Assembly (NCBI RefSeq): GCF_963678635.1
Contig: NC_087066.1
Coordinates: forward strand, 54,702,312 to 54,766,311
Source of the DNA: Symsagittifera roscoffensis
Taxonomy: Eukaryota > Xenacoelomorpha > Acoela > Convolutidae
DNA length: 64,000 nt
Reading direction: 5' to 3'
A program made the position numbers and the translations under genes. Positions 22,823-32,971 of this stretch are shown here, one piece after another (within the stretch, counting starts at the first letter, position 1; every line of letters starts with the position of its first letter). The notes beneath the pieces were generated by a model. The model was not told the DNA's origin. It saw only the letters and a list, made by a program, of their open reading frames with translations, and ran no database searches.

Positions 22823-23235
22823 TGGAACTTGATCTAATTTACATTTTATTATTTCATATAAATTAGATATTTTACCACTGTAAAATATTTAATAGTAACC
22901 AATCATAATCCATCTAACTAACAACCCACTTATTTGTAAGTGCTGAAATTACTTATAATTTCAGCACCAGAGAGATTTGAATTTAACTTAGAAATTAGTT
23001 GCCTCTCCTCGAGAACTTCGGCAGCCGCAATAAAAACAGTATACTCTAGATCAATTGAGCCTAGCAGAGACTAGTTAAACACCCTGAGACTAGTAGATAT
23101 AAAAGTAAGATAAGGATCGGTATTAGACTAAGAAGTTGCACGAATTTATCCGGCCGAAAATAAGATAGCTTGACGAGCAGACGGTGTACCCTATCCAAAA
23201 TTACTCTATGAGTTATACACCTCATATATAACTCA
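22823..23235 (+). repeat. Element 1 3' LTR
   Basis: Starts TGGAACTTGATC, ends ATATAACTCA, and is followed by the target duplication ATAC. It matches 4574-4987 with scattered substitutions (roughly 4-5 percent by eye). Its palindrome (22940-22967) carries one mismatch. Confidence 0.92.
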
Positions 23236-23373
23236 ATACACTAAATTTTAGTCCAAGTTGTGAACTTAGACAAGAAATGACCACAGTTGAAGTTATGAAC
23301 TATTTTCCACCAGTTTAAAACTAGCATTTATAACCAATTATGTTCTTGATAAAAGTATCTCTAAAAATATTTA

Positions 23374-23572
23374 CATTATGAGGCCAAACTGTGCATTTTG
23401 TGCATTGTAGGCCGATTACGCGACAAGATTGCTCCCTTGTTCTTTTTTTTCTTTCCTTCTCTTTGATCGTTCCGACAAAATTTTACCATGTTTAAAGACT
23501 TGTGTTTGGAATCCAGGAACATACAAACACAAAATTGTGCTCCTATTCAGTGCACAGTGTGGCCTCGTAATG
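23374..23572. mobile_element. 199-bp MITE with terminal inverted repeats
   Basis: Ends CATTATGAGGCCAAACTGTG and, inverted, CATTACGAGGCCACACTGTG pair with two mismatches. TA flanks both sides (23372-23373 and 23573-23574). The related LTRs at 25470 and 29537 lack the insert and read straight through. It has no coding capacity. TA duplication and short inverted repeats suggest mobilisation by a Tc1/mariner-like or similar transposase; the family is not identified. Confidence 0.75.
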
Positions 23573-23789
23573 TAGAGATATAATAAAACCACTAATAAAA
23601 AATTTGATAACACAATCGCTCGCGCACTAACAAACACCAAAGCTTACGAGCCGTTTTTCAATAAACTTAACTAGTTTGAACAAACATTTCACTTCCTTAC
23701 ACCAAAATGAAGAGACATTCACTACTAAGACAAAACTAACCCACACAAACACAATTAAGAAATTCATACAAAAACATAATATAACCAAC

Positions 23790-24257
23790 TCACTAGCCCG
23801 TAACCCACAGCATCGTTTTTTGTTTATTAAATCAAACTACACATCACCATATTTCTTAAATTTTACCTATTGCATTAAATCTACTAATTTACATGGCTTC
23901 CTCCGTAATTATGTTTTCATCAGACAGATGTATATGTTTTGCCCACTGCCTAAGACTTTACCAATCGACAAAGCCCTCCCCATAATAATTCTCCACGAAT
24001 ATATACAGCCCAATGAAACCACCCTAATCGAACACATTCACAATAATAAATTTACCATAAACTATATAAACTAATTCAGAACATAAATCATGAGCTTTAA
24101 ACACTTACCGAAGAATAAACATAATCGGAGCGCTTGAATTTCTTTGGCCTCTGCTTCGCACTAAAAACGTAATCTGCATGCTTGCAAAGCCTCCAGTAAC
24201 ATCGGACACAATCAAGACTAAAATCCCCCGTGGAATTTTTCCCGTTACTGAAAACCC
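23790..24257 (+). pseudogene. ORFd remnant of element 3
   Basis: Carries HRFLFIKSNYTSPYF, FTYCIKSTNLHGFLRNYV and MYMFCPLPKTLPI, clearly the same protein as the C-terminal ORFd of elements 1 and 2. The frame is open from the LTR junction to about 24074, then breaks. Near the end the codon matching the ORFd stop reads GAA, so the frame may have continued into the intron or, after splicing, into the next exon. It was fused by deletion to LTR sequence and has no start of its own. Confidence 0.65.
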
Positions 24258-24343
24258 GTAAGCATGAATTTTATTATCAACTCTTATATATAAAACATGA
24301 AACTCACCATTTTTACACGTGTTTTTTTTCAATTCTTTTTTAG
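24258..24343 (+). other. Element 3 copy of the post-ORFd intron (86 nt)
   Basis: Donor GTAAGC at 24258; acceptor TTCTTTTTTAG ends at 24343 after a long T tract. Position relative to ORFd is the same as in elements 1 and 2, so the splice signals survived while the coding sequence decayed. Confidence 0.62.
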
Positions 24344-24734
24344 ATTTCACCAGTCACTCAATAAAAGAATAAAACCCAAAAAAAGCACAGACTTTCCTTT
24401 AACCCGCTTGCAAGGAATTATGAGTGAGCTTAAAGTAACCAACGCAGCATACTAATAACACAAAACCAACCGCATGTATAAAAAAGTCTGACTGTACTCA
24501 GACCAGTTTAAACCCAGATTAAAACTGGACAAATTATTCTTTTGAAACCCACTTTCAGTTTTTATTGAAATCACTTAAAACACCAAAAAATCAAAACAAA
24601 AAACAAAATATAACAATCTGTTTTTGATAAAAGGACACAACCAAGAACAAAAAAAGAAAAAACACCTGATATAAAAGAACAAAAATTTGAACTCAAAAAG
24701 AGACTCTGCTCAAAGAGACGGTAAATTCATACTC

Positions 24735-24815
24735 TATCAACTGGCTTCGCCACCCAATTGGATGTCCTGAGCATGCTCTATAGCCGACTTAACTCACCGC
24801 GCTATAACAACCATT
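24735..24815 (-). other. tRNA-like segment in the element 3' region (antisense)
   Basis: On the minus strand the segment reads GCGCGGTGAGTTAAGTCGGC, like a tRNA D-arm or pol III A box, followed by AGCATGCTCAGGACATCC and a weak B-box-like GGTGGCGAAGCC. The 3' region of element 2 has a diverged counterpart at about 33675-33745. It may be an old tRNA-derived SINE captured in the element family. The cloverleaf cannot be completed by eye. Confidence 0.25.
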
Positions 24816-25469
24816 AAATCACGCACTCAGTTTTTGATGAGAGTTAATCTAGGGTGTTCGACTCCTTAAAATAATCAAAACTATATAAAAATGATTTCGC
24901 GAAAACAACTAATGAATACCATAACTAAAACTCATCTCACTTACAATATAAAGATTAATTTTGCAATGTAAAAACATTTCTTAGAGCCAACGGAACGATC
25001 AGCAAAGGAAGATGAAAATTCGATTACTCACCAACTCTGGAATGGCAAATCTATTAGGTTTGTTGCCGTAGTCACTACCCTCAATGGATTTAAAGTATGG
25101 ACCCAACTTCGCAGCATAGGAAAACCATTGAAACATACTAATGGCCAACTCGATGTTGACCTCAAATACAGATCCTAGTCACTTGGCACTTCACACAGAA
25201 AGTTCAAACTTCATCTTGCATGTAGTCTCGCTCTAGCTTAACGAAATCAACACATCATTGCATCAATATGAAATCTTGACACGATCACTTAAGGTGATCT
25301 AGGATAAAAGCGAGACCCACTTCTGGAACAAGAACAACTGTTATTCTACTCTCTACAAAAACAACTGTCACTGCTCCGAAAGAAAACTACTCCAAAAAAC
25401 CAAGAAATCCCTCCATCCTTCACTAACTAAACATTTTGAAAAATAAAAACTCTCTAAAACTCGGATTGG

Positions 25470-26103
25470 TGGAACCAGTTTAAAACTAGTGTTTATAACC
25501 AATTTTATTCTTGATAAAGCTATCACTCTAAAATTTAAAGAGATATAATAGAACGACTGATAAGAAGTTTGATAACAGAATCGCTCGCACACTAACAAAC
25601 ACCAAAGCTTACCAGCCCTTTTTCAATATATTTAACCACTTTGCACTAATAATTCAATTCCTAACACCAAGCAAAAGACATTCACTGCTCACACGAAACC
25701 ATGCCAAAGACAAAACTAACCCACACAATCACATTTTTTAAACTTGTACAAAAAAAACATTATATAACCATCTCTTTAAAATACTATTAACTAACCAATC
25801 ATATTTCATAACTAACACTGACATTATTTGTAGTGCTGAAACTACTTGTAGTTTCAGCACCAAAAGAATCTGATTGTAACTTAGAAGACAGTTGTTCTCC
25901 TTTGGAACAATTTCAATATATCTAACCCGCGAAGACCAGTAAACACTAGATATATTGAGACAAGGAGATATAAGAGTAAGATTAAGATTGGTATTAGACC
26001 AAGATGTTGCACAAACCTATCCGGTCGAAAATAAGATAGCGTGACGAACAGACTTACCTTATCTGAAATTACTCTATGAGTGACCACTCCAAGTAAAAAC
26101 TCA
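25470..26103 (+). repeat. Sense LTR upstream of the left GTPase gene
   Basis: This 634-bp LTR starts TGGAACCAG and ends AAAACTCA. It is about 220 bp longer than the LTRs of element 1 because of extra U3 sequence (roughly 25490-25780). It is the 3' LTR of element 3: the primer-tract variant CTCGGATTGG precedes it. It ends 113 bp before the GTPase ATG and points into the gene, so it could act as promoter. Confidence 0.85.
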
Positions 26104-26216
26104 ATTTTCTAGAGTGCTTCAGTGAATTGAGATCAGTTTTGGGTCAAGACAACTTCAAACAAAAGGGTTGTGATAACTTTGCTTTTTTGTTAGAAGTGGC
26201 GGTGAGGAGCAGCGAA

Positions 26217-28392
26217 ATGTCAAGTGGACCTCAGAGTAGTAGTCTTGTTGAAGACATCAACGGGAACACGTTCAAGAAAGTAATAATTGTGGGCAAGACA
26301 GGGACAGGCAAAAGTAGCCTGTGTAATGTGGTGGCAGGCAAAGCCTACGATGCAGATCTGTTCCCTGTTTCCGCAGAGGCGCAAGGGTGTACCGACCTAA
26401 CCACCTTTGGCAACGTCTTTTATAACGGAAATAGGGAGACGCCCGTATCCCTAATTGACACAGTGGGGTTTGACGACCCCGAAAGGGATGCGAACGCCAG
26501 GCTCATCTCCAACCTCGTGATCAAACTAAGAACCAAATGCGATTATGTCAACCTATTCGTTATAACTGTGAATGAACAAGATCCTCGGCTAGATGGGAGC
26601 CTTGTCGGAACAATTCGTGCTTTTTAAGGCATGTTTGGTGCGAAGTTTTGGTCGCAAGCTGTGATAATTTTAACTCGGCTACCAATGGATTCACGAAGTA
26701 TCGAATCACGAAAAGTAATAACCCAACAAACCGACGCTCAGTTGGCGGCTAAAAACATAAAATTCGTGCAACAGAAGTTTCCCAGAGGGAAGGGACTCAA
26801 AAACCACATACTAGACTCGTGCAGAGACAAGAGTTATCGGGATGAGGAGGAGGCCTTCCAGAAGGGAAAGCAAGAACTGTGGAAGATGGTCAAAATGGCG
26901 CCCCCACTGGACACAGAAGATGTGAATAAGGTGAAGACAGAGTCGATGAAACTGAAACAGGAAATAGAAGAAAAGAAAAAGTAGCTGGCAGAAGTGGAGC
27001 AGCAGAGAAGAGAGGAAGAAGAACGCAGGTGAAACACATGTTTCTTCTTTAAGAAAAAAAGTTTGATTTTGAAAACCTCTGAATACTAACAAAAGGACCA
27101 AGGGTCAAATACCTGATTTTGAGGTCAGTCTTTTTTGACAGTTCTATAATAAAGAATGTTTTGCAATCACTTTTCTATGGGTTATTCAAAGCAATTTACT
27201 TCCCTCAATTCAATTCGGATTGATTTAGTTCGCCGATTACGCTTTAAAGGCTCTAGGGCTAATATATGCCATGCCACGCACTTACTGACTTAGAACATAA
27301 TAACCTGACGTCTCTCAATTTGAAAGCAATAATCAGCTCAAATTTTTGTATATAATTGCCCTCTGTTGGCAAGCTCTAAACTACGGATCTTACTATTAAT
27401 TTGCTCAAAACAGCATCTTTTGAAATTTTGCTCTTCATAATCAAAAATTGATGAAATGTGATGCCCTGGAAATCAATTTCTACCAAAATGTGTAAGAACA
27501 CTTGGTAAAAAACTTTGTAAAGGACAAATTTTGTCTGGATAAAAAATGACCCAAACAAGAGGATTGCGCTTTATTGAGTTTTGACTGTAGTTTCAACAAG
27601 TAGTCTAGATTTTCTACCTTTGATTTTACAGGATACAAATAAAATTTTCTGTCTTTTTGCGCTGTTATTTCCACGAGGAAAACTGTTTCAGAGAACAGGA
27701 GCTGAGTGAGATGCAAAGACAATTCTCGCAGAAGATGGAATCTTTTGAGCGAAAAACTGAAGAAGATCGTGAGAGAATCGAGAAGAAACACATTGCGGAG
27801 ATGGAAACTTTGAAGCGAAAAACTGAAGAAGATCGTGAGAGAATCGAGAAGAAACACGTTGCGGAGCTGGCGAAACTGACCGAGGAAAGAGAGGAGGATC
27901 GGGAAATGTTAGAGGCGAAAGTTGAGAAGCTGAAACAAGGTATTTTCAATGAACAGCTGAAGAACAAAGCAGAACTTGACAAGTTGCAAAAACAGTTCGA
28001 AGACCAGCAAAAGGAGGAGGAACAGAACAAAAAAATGTTGATAACTGCAGGAAACAATCATTCCAAGTTGGCGGATCAAATTGAGCAGCTGAATTTGCGG
28101 CAGCAAAAGATGCAAGAGCAGTTCAGACGAGAGAGGGTCGAGCAAGAGGAGAAGCTGAATGCAAAGCAGAAGCAGATTGAGAAGCAGGAGCGGGAAGCGG
28201 AGGAGAGGTTTGAGAGACAGAAGGCGGAGGCGGAGGAGAAGTTGAGACAGCAGCAGAGTGTGGCAGCTCTGGCAGAGCAGAGACAGAGAGAGGAACTGGT
28301 CAACCAAGGTAAACAGATGTGTCATTAGCTTAATTCATTCGTCATGCTGTTCTTCTTTTCAATTAGATTACAAACAACGTGAGCTCATCTAA
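26217..28392 (+). pseudogene. GIMAP/AIG1-like GTPase, left copy, two nonsense codons
   Basis: Same three-exon structure as the right copy: exons 26217-27028, 27692-28308 and 28367-28392, introns 27029-27691 (GTGAAA...TTTCAG) and 28309-28366 (GTAAAC...ATTAG). The P-loop GKTGTGKSS and the DTVGFDD switch region are intact. TAA at 26625-26627 (GAA in the right copy) and TAG near 26982 (CGG in the right copy) interrupt exon 1 just after the GTPase core and in the first coiled coil. Exon 2 stays open and has a small insertion relative to the right copy. A truncated GTPase-only protein of about 136 residues could still be made. Probably a pseudogene, unless the first stop is used for a short isoform. 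Confidence 0.8.
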
Positions 28393-28615
28393 ATGTGGCA
28401 TGAAAGTCATCAAGTCAATTCTGTCATCGACACAGATCCATGCTGATAAGGTTATTCGTGAATCATATGCTCTCCATTATCAGCTGTAGTTTTCATTTTA
28501 TTTCAATTGTTGTCATGAGAATGAAGTTATAGGATGAACATTGCATAAGTAAAAAAGAACAGCTTTGAAGAGAACAATTTGTAAATCAAGAAAAAATAAG
28601 CAAATTAATCGATTG

Positions 28616-28963
28616 CGAGTTATGTGCTATTGACTGTACTCATAGAGTAATTTCAGATAAGGGACACCGTCTGCTCGTCACGCTATCTTATTTTCGGCCG
28701 GATAGATTCGTGCAACTTGTTAATCTAATACCGATCTTACTCTTACTCTTATATCTCCTAGTCTCAATAGATCTAGTGTATACTGATGTATGCAAGTTAG
28801 TTTAATCCAAGTTGCTCTGATGCTGAAACTAAAAGTAGTTTCAGCACTTACAAATAGGGGGAAATGTTAGGTATGGCATATGATTGGTTAATTAGGAAGA
28901 TTTTTTAAAATTAGAGAATTATATTTATAACCAATTATGAGTTTTAGTTTAGAACTGGTTCCA
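28616..28963 (-). repeat. Antisense LTR downstream of the left GTPase gene
   Basis: A 348-bp LTR on the minus strand: TGGAACCAG at its high end, CGAGTT (damaged TGAGTT) at its low end. The primer tract CCCCGGATGGG lies just outside at the high end, so it is the 3' LTR of a minus-strand element. It is a copy of the element 2 3' LTR (32624-32971) produced by the tandem duplication. It begins 223 bp after the GTPase stop codon. Confidence 0.85.
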
Positions 28964-29536
28964 CCCATCCGGGGTTTAGAGTGTTTTAAGTTTTTAGTTG
29001 TTTGATGTAGTGAAGGACGGGTGATGTAGGTTCTTTTTGAAGTTGCGAGCATTGGCTTCTTGAGGGGAGAAGAAAATTGGCTGTTGGTGTTTGACGTGCG
29101 CAGATTGTCAAGTTCGTATCTCTAGACAAAGGATTTAAAGTATGGACCTAACTTCGCAACATAGGAAAACCATTGAAACAGACTAATGGTCAACTCGATG
29201 TTGACCTCAAATACAGATTCTAGTCACTTGGCACTTCACACAGAAAATTCAAACTTCATCTTGCATGTAGTCTCGCTCTAGCTTAACGAAATCAACACAT
29301 CATTGCATCAATATGAAATCTTGACACGATCACTTAAGATGATCTAGGATAAAAGCGAGACCCACTTCTGGAACAAGAACAACTGTTATTCTACTCGCTA
29401 CGATATTAACTACAACTCTCATTCATTCACGCAGTCACTGCTTCAATAGAAAACTACTCCAAAATACCAAGAAATCCCTCCATCCTTCACTAAATAAACA
29501 ATTTGAAAAATAAAAACACTCTAAGACCCGGATTGG

Positions 29537-30171
29537 TGGAACCAGTTTGAAACTAGTGTTTATAACCAATTTTATTCTTGATAAAGCTATCACTTTAAAG
29601 TTTGAAGAAATATAATAAAACCACTGATAAGAATTTTGATAACAGAATCGCTCGCACACAAACAAACACCAAAGCTTACGAGCCGTTTTTCAATACAATT
29701 AACCTTTTTGCACTAACATTTCAATTCCTAACACCAAGCAAAAAGACATTCACTGCTCACACGAAATCATGCCAAAGACAAAACCAACCCAAACAAATAC
29801 ATTTTATAAATTTATTTCAAAAAAACATTATATAACCATCTCTTTAAAATACTATTAACTAACCAATCATATTCCATAACTAACACTGACATTATTTGTA
29901 GTGCTGAAACTACTTGTAGTTTCAGCACCAGAACAATCTGAATATAACTTAGAAGACAGTTGTTCTCCTATGGAACAAGTTCAATATATCTAACCCGCGA
30001 AGACCAGTATACACTAGATATATTGAGACAAGGAGAAATATGAGTAAGATTAAGATTGGTATTAGACTAAGATGTTGCACAAACCTATCTGGTCGAAATT
30101 AAGATAGCGTGACGAACAGACGTACCTTATCTGAAATTTTTCTATGAGTGACCACTCCAAGTAAAAACTCA
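29537..30171 (+). repeat. Sense LTR upstream of the right GTPase gene
   Basis: A 635-bp LTR, the duplicated partner of 25470-26103, with TGGAACCAG start, AAAACTCA end and a perfect palindrome at 29901-29928. It ends 112 bp upstream of the ATG at 30284. A TATA-like string TATATTGAG and an AATATGAGTAAG block lie in its last 150 bp. Confidence 0.85.
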
Positions 30172-30283
30172 ATTTTCTAAAGTGCCTCAGTGAATTGCGA
30201 TCAGTTTAGGTCAAGACAACTTCAAACCGAAGGGTTGTGATAACTTTGCTTTTTTGTTAGAAGTGGCGGCGAGTAGCAGCGAA

Positions 30284-32400
30284 ATGTCAAGAGGACCTCA
30301 GAGTAGTAGTCTTGTCGAAGACATCAACGGGAACACTTTCAAGAAAGTGCTAGTTGTGGGCAAGACAGGGACAGGCAAAAGTAGCCTGTGTAATGTAGTG
30401 GCAGGCAAAGCCCACGATGCAGATCTGTTCCCTGTTTCCGCAGAGGCACAAGGGTGTACCGACACAACCACCTTTGGCAACGTCTTTTATAACGGAAATA
30501 GGGAGACGCCCGTATCCCTAATTGACACAGTGGGGTTCGACGACCCCGAAAGGGATGCGGACGCCAGCATCATCTCTGACCTTGTGATCAAACTAAAAAC
30601 CAAATGCGATTATGTCAACCTATTTGTTATAGCTGTGAATGGACAAGATCCTCGGCTAGATGGGAGCCTTGTCGGAACGATTCGTGTTTTTGAAGGCATG
30701 TTTGGTGCGAAGTTTTGGTCGCAAGCTGTGATAGTTTTTACTCGGCTAAAAATGGATTCACGAAGTATCGAATCACGAAAACGAATAACCAAACAAACCG
30801 ACGCTCAGTTGGCGGCCAAATACATAAGGTCCGTGCAACAGAAGTTTCCCAGAGGGAAGGGACTCAAATACCATATACTAGACTCGTGCAGAGACAAGAG
30901 TAATCGGGAGGAGGAGGAGGCCTTCCAGAAGGGAATGCAAGAACTGTGGAAGATGGTCGAAAGGGCGCCCCCACTGGACACAGTAGATGTGAATAAAGTG
31001 AAGACAGAGTGGATGAAACTGAAACTGGAAATAGAAGAGAAGGAAAAGCGGCTGGCAGAAGTGGAGCAGCAGAGAAGAGAGGAAGAAGAACGCAGGTGAA
31101 ACACATATTTCTTCTTTAAAAAATAAAGTTTGATTTTGAATACTTCTAAAAACTAACAAAAGGACCGAGGGTCAAATACCTGAGTTTGAGGTCAGTCTTT
31201 TTTGACAGTTTTATAATAAAGAATGTTTTGCAATCACTTTTTCCATGTGTTATTCAGAGCAACTTACTTCCCTCAATTCAATTCGGATTGATTTAGTTTG
31301 CCGATTACGCTTTAAAGGCTCTAGGGCTAATATACGCCATGCCACGCACTTACTAACTTATAACATAATAACTTGACGTCTCACAATTTGAAGGCAATAA
31401 CCAGCTCAAACTTTGTATATAGTTGCCCTCTGTTGGCAAGCTCGAAACTACGGATCTTACTATTCATTTGATAAAAACAGCATCTTTTGAAATTCTGCTC
31501 TTCATAATCAAAAATTGATGAAATGTGATGCCCTGGAAATCAATTTCTACCAAAATGTGTAAGAACACTTGGTAAAAAACTTTGTAAAGGACAAATTTTG
31601 TCTGGATAAAAATGACCCAAACACGAAGAAAAGAAAAATTTTCTACCTTTGATTTTACAGGATACAAATAAGTTTTTCTGTCTTTGTGCGCTGTATTTTC
31701 CACGAGGAAAACTGTTTCAGACAACAGGAGCTGAGTGAGATGCAAAGACAATTCTCGCAGCAGATGGAAACTTTGAAGCGAAAAACTGAACAAGATCGTA
31801 AGAGAATCGAGAAGAAACACGTTGCGGAGATGGAAACTTTGAAGCGAAAAACTGAAGAAGATCGTAAGAGAATCGAGAAGAAACACGTTGCGGAGCTGGC
31901 GAAACTGACCGAGGAAGGAGAGAAGGCTCGGGAAATGTTAGAGGCGAAAGTTGAGAAGCTGAAACAAGACATGTTCAATGAGCAGCTGAAGAACAAGGCA
32001 GAACTTGACAAGTTGCAAAAACAGTTCGAAGACCAGCAAAAAGAGCTGGTAACTGAACGAAAGAATCATTCCGAGTTGGCGGATCAAATTGAGCGGCTGA
32101 ATTTGCAGCAGCAAAAGATGCAAGAGCAGTTCAGACGAGAGAGGGTCGAGCGAGAGGAGAACCTGAGTGCAAAGCAGAAGCAGATTGAGAAGCAGAAGCG
32201 GGAAGCGGAGGAGAGGTTTGAGAGACAGAAGGCGGAAGCGGAGGAGAAGTTGAGACAGGAGCAGAGAGTGGCAGCTCTGGCAGAGCAGAGACAGAGAGAG
32301 GAACTGGTCAACCAAGGTAAACAGATGTGTCATTAGCTTAATTCATTCGTCATGCTGTTCGTCTTTTCAATTAGGTTACAGACAAAGTGAGCTCATCTAA
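30284..32400 (+). CDS. GIMAP/AIG1-like GTPase with long coiled coil, right copy, intact
   Basis: Three exons (30284-31095, 31721-32316, 32375-32400) join in frame to 477 codons; introns are 625 bp (GTGAAA...TTTCAG) and 58 bp (GTAAAC...ATTAG). Without splicing the first exon would end at a TGA that overlaps the donor (AG|GTGA). GTPase motifs: P-loop GKTGTGKSS at residues 26-34, TTTF around 65, DTVGFDD near 83-89, and VFTR where AIG1 proteins have their G4-region motif. From about residue 235 the chain is almost wholly charged coiled coil, with a 22-residue tandem repeat (KRKTEQDRKRIEKKHVAE type). Such proteins bind GTP and self-assemble on membranes; in animals many act in immunity or cell survival. 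I chose the ATG before SRGPQSS because no upstream ATG is in frame. Codons are G+C-richer than the flanks. Confidence 0.88.
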
Positions 32401-32623
32401 ATGTGGCATGAATGTCATCAAGTCAATTCTGTCATCGACACAGATCCATGCTGATAATGTTATTCGTGAATCATATGCTCTCCATTATCAGCTGTAGTTT
32501 TCATTTTATTTCAATTGTTGTCATGAGAATGAAGTTATAGGATGAACATTGCATAAGTAAAAAAGAACAGCTTTGAAGAGAACAATTTGTAAATCAAGAA
32601 AAAATAAGCAAATTAATCGATTG

Positions 32624-32971
32624 CGAGTTATGTGCTATTGACTGTACTCATAGAGTAATTTCAGATAAGGGACACCGTCTGCTCGTCACGCTATCTTATT
32701 TTCGGCCGGATAGATTCGTGCAACTTGTTAGTCTAATACCGATCTTACTCTTACTCTTATATCTCCTAGTCTCAATAGATCTAGTGTTTACTGATGTATG
32801 CAAGTTAGTTTAATCCAAGTTGCTCTGGTGCTGAAACTAAAATTAGTTTCAGCACTTACAAATAGGGGCAAATGTTAGGTATGGAATATTATTGGTTAAT
32901 TAGGAAGATTTTTTGAAATTAGAGAATTATATTAATAACAAATTATAAATTTTCGGTTAGAACTGATTCCA
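32624..32971 (-). repeat. Element 2 3' LTR
   Basis: TGGAATCAG at the high end, CGAGTT at the low end, preceded (minus strand) by CCCCGGATGGG. Its palindrome 32828-32855 is perfect (arms GTGCTGAAACTAA and TTAGTTTCAGCAC). It starts 224 bp downstream of the right GTPase stop codon, in antisense. Confidence 0.9.

Larger units (their letters stand above)
4574..23235 (+). mobile_element. Element 1: 18.66-kb env-bearing LTR retroelement (Ty3/gypsy type)
   Basis: Two LTRs of 414 and 413 bp, both starting TGGAAC and ending AACTCA, bound the element. The host tetranucleotide ATAC is duplicated on both sides (4570-4573 and 23236-23239), the target-site duplication expected of this class. A primer-binding site follows the 5' LTR and a G-rich tract precedes the 3' LTR. 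Internal order is gag, protease, RT, RNase H, integrase with a GPY/F-type C-terminus, three accessory ORFs, env-like gene, ORFd and a short intron. The order PR-RT-RH-IN and the GPY/F module place it with Ty3/gypsy or Metaviridae. The length is about twice that of usual env-bearing members. Every long gene is interrupted, and the LTRs differ at several percent of sites, so the copy looks inactive. Confidence 0.93.
23306..26103 (+). mobile_element. Element 3: internally deleted relative of elements 1 and 2
   Basis: The 5' end is an LTR start (CCAGTTTAAAACTAG, with a damaged TGGAA) and the 3' end is a complete LTR finishing AAAACTCA. The tetranucleotide ATTT precedes the first (23302-23305) and follows the second (26104-26107), fitting a target-site duplication. 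Homology to the LTR runs out near 23790 and joins directly to the C-terminal half of ORFd, so most of the LTR, gag, pol and env are deleted. The ORFd end, intron, 3' noncoding region, primer tract and 3' LTR remain. It carries a MITE, consistent with being older than element 1. Confidence 0.78.

Noticed and set aside
25368-25598. Minus-strand ORF repeated at 29435-29665
   Set aside because: It spans the end of the element 3 internal region and the LTR start, and is repeated only because the whole unit is duplicated.
26127-26216. N-terminal extension of the left GTPase ORF upstream of ATG 26217
   Set aside because: It contains no ATG in frame, and the right copy differs there by indels and stops; the shared ATG before S-G/R-GPQSS is the sensible start.
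27665-28325. Long minus-strand ORFs over exon 2 of the left GTPase gene (Ser/Leu-rich)
   Set aside because: They are shadows of the coiled-coil exon: Lys/Glu codons read backwards give Leu/Phe/Ser. The plus-strand exon has motifs, splice sites and a paralogue.
30805-31159. Minus-strand ORFs over the end of GTPase exon 1
   Set aside because: Shadow frames; no domain and not conserved as protein between the two copies beyond what the plus-strand exon explains.
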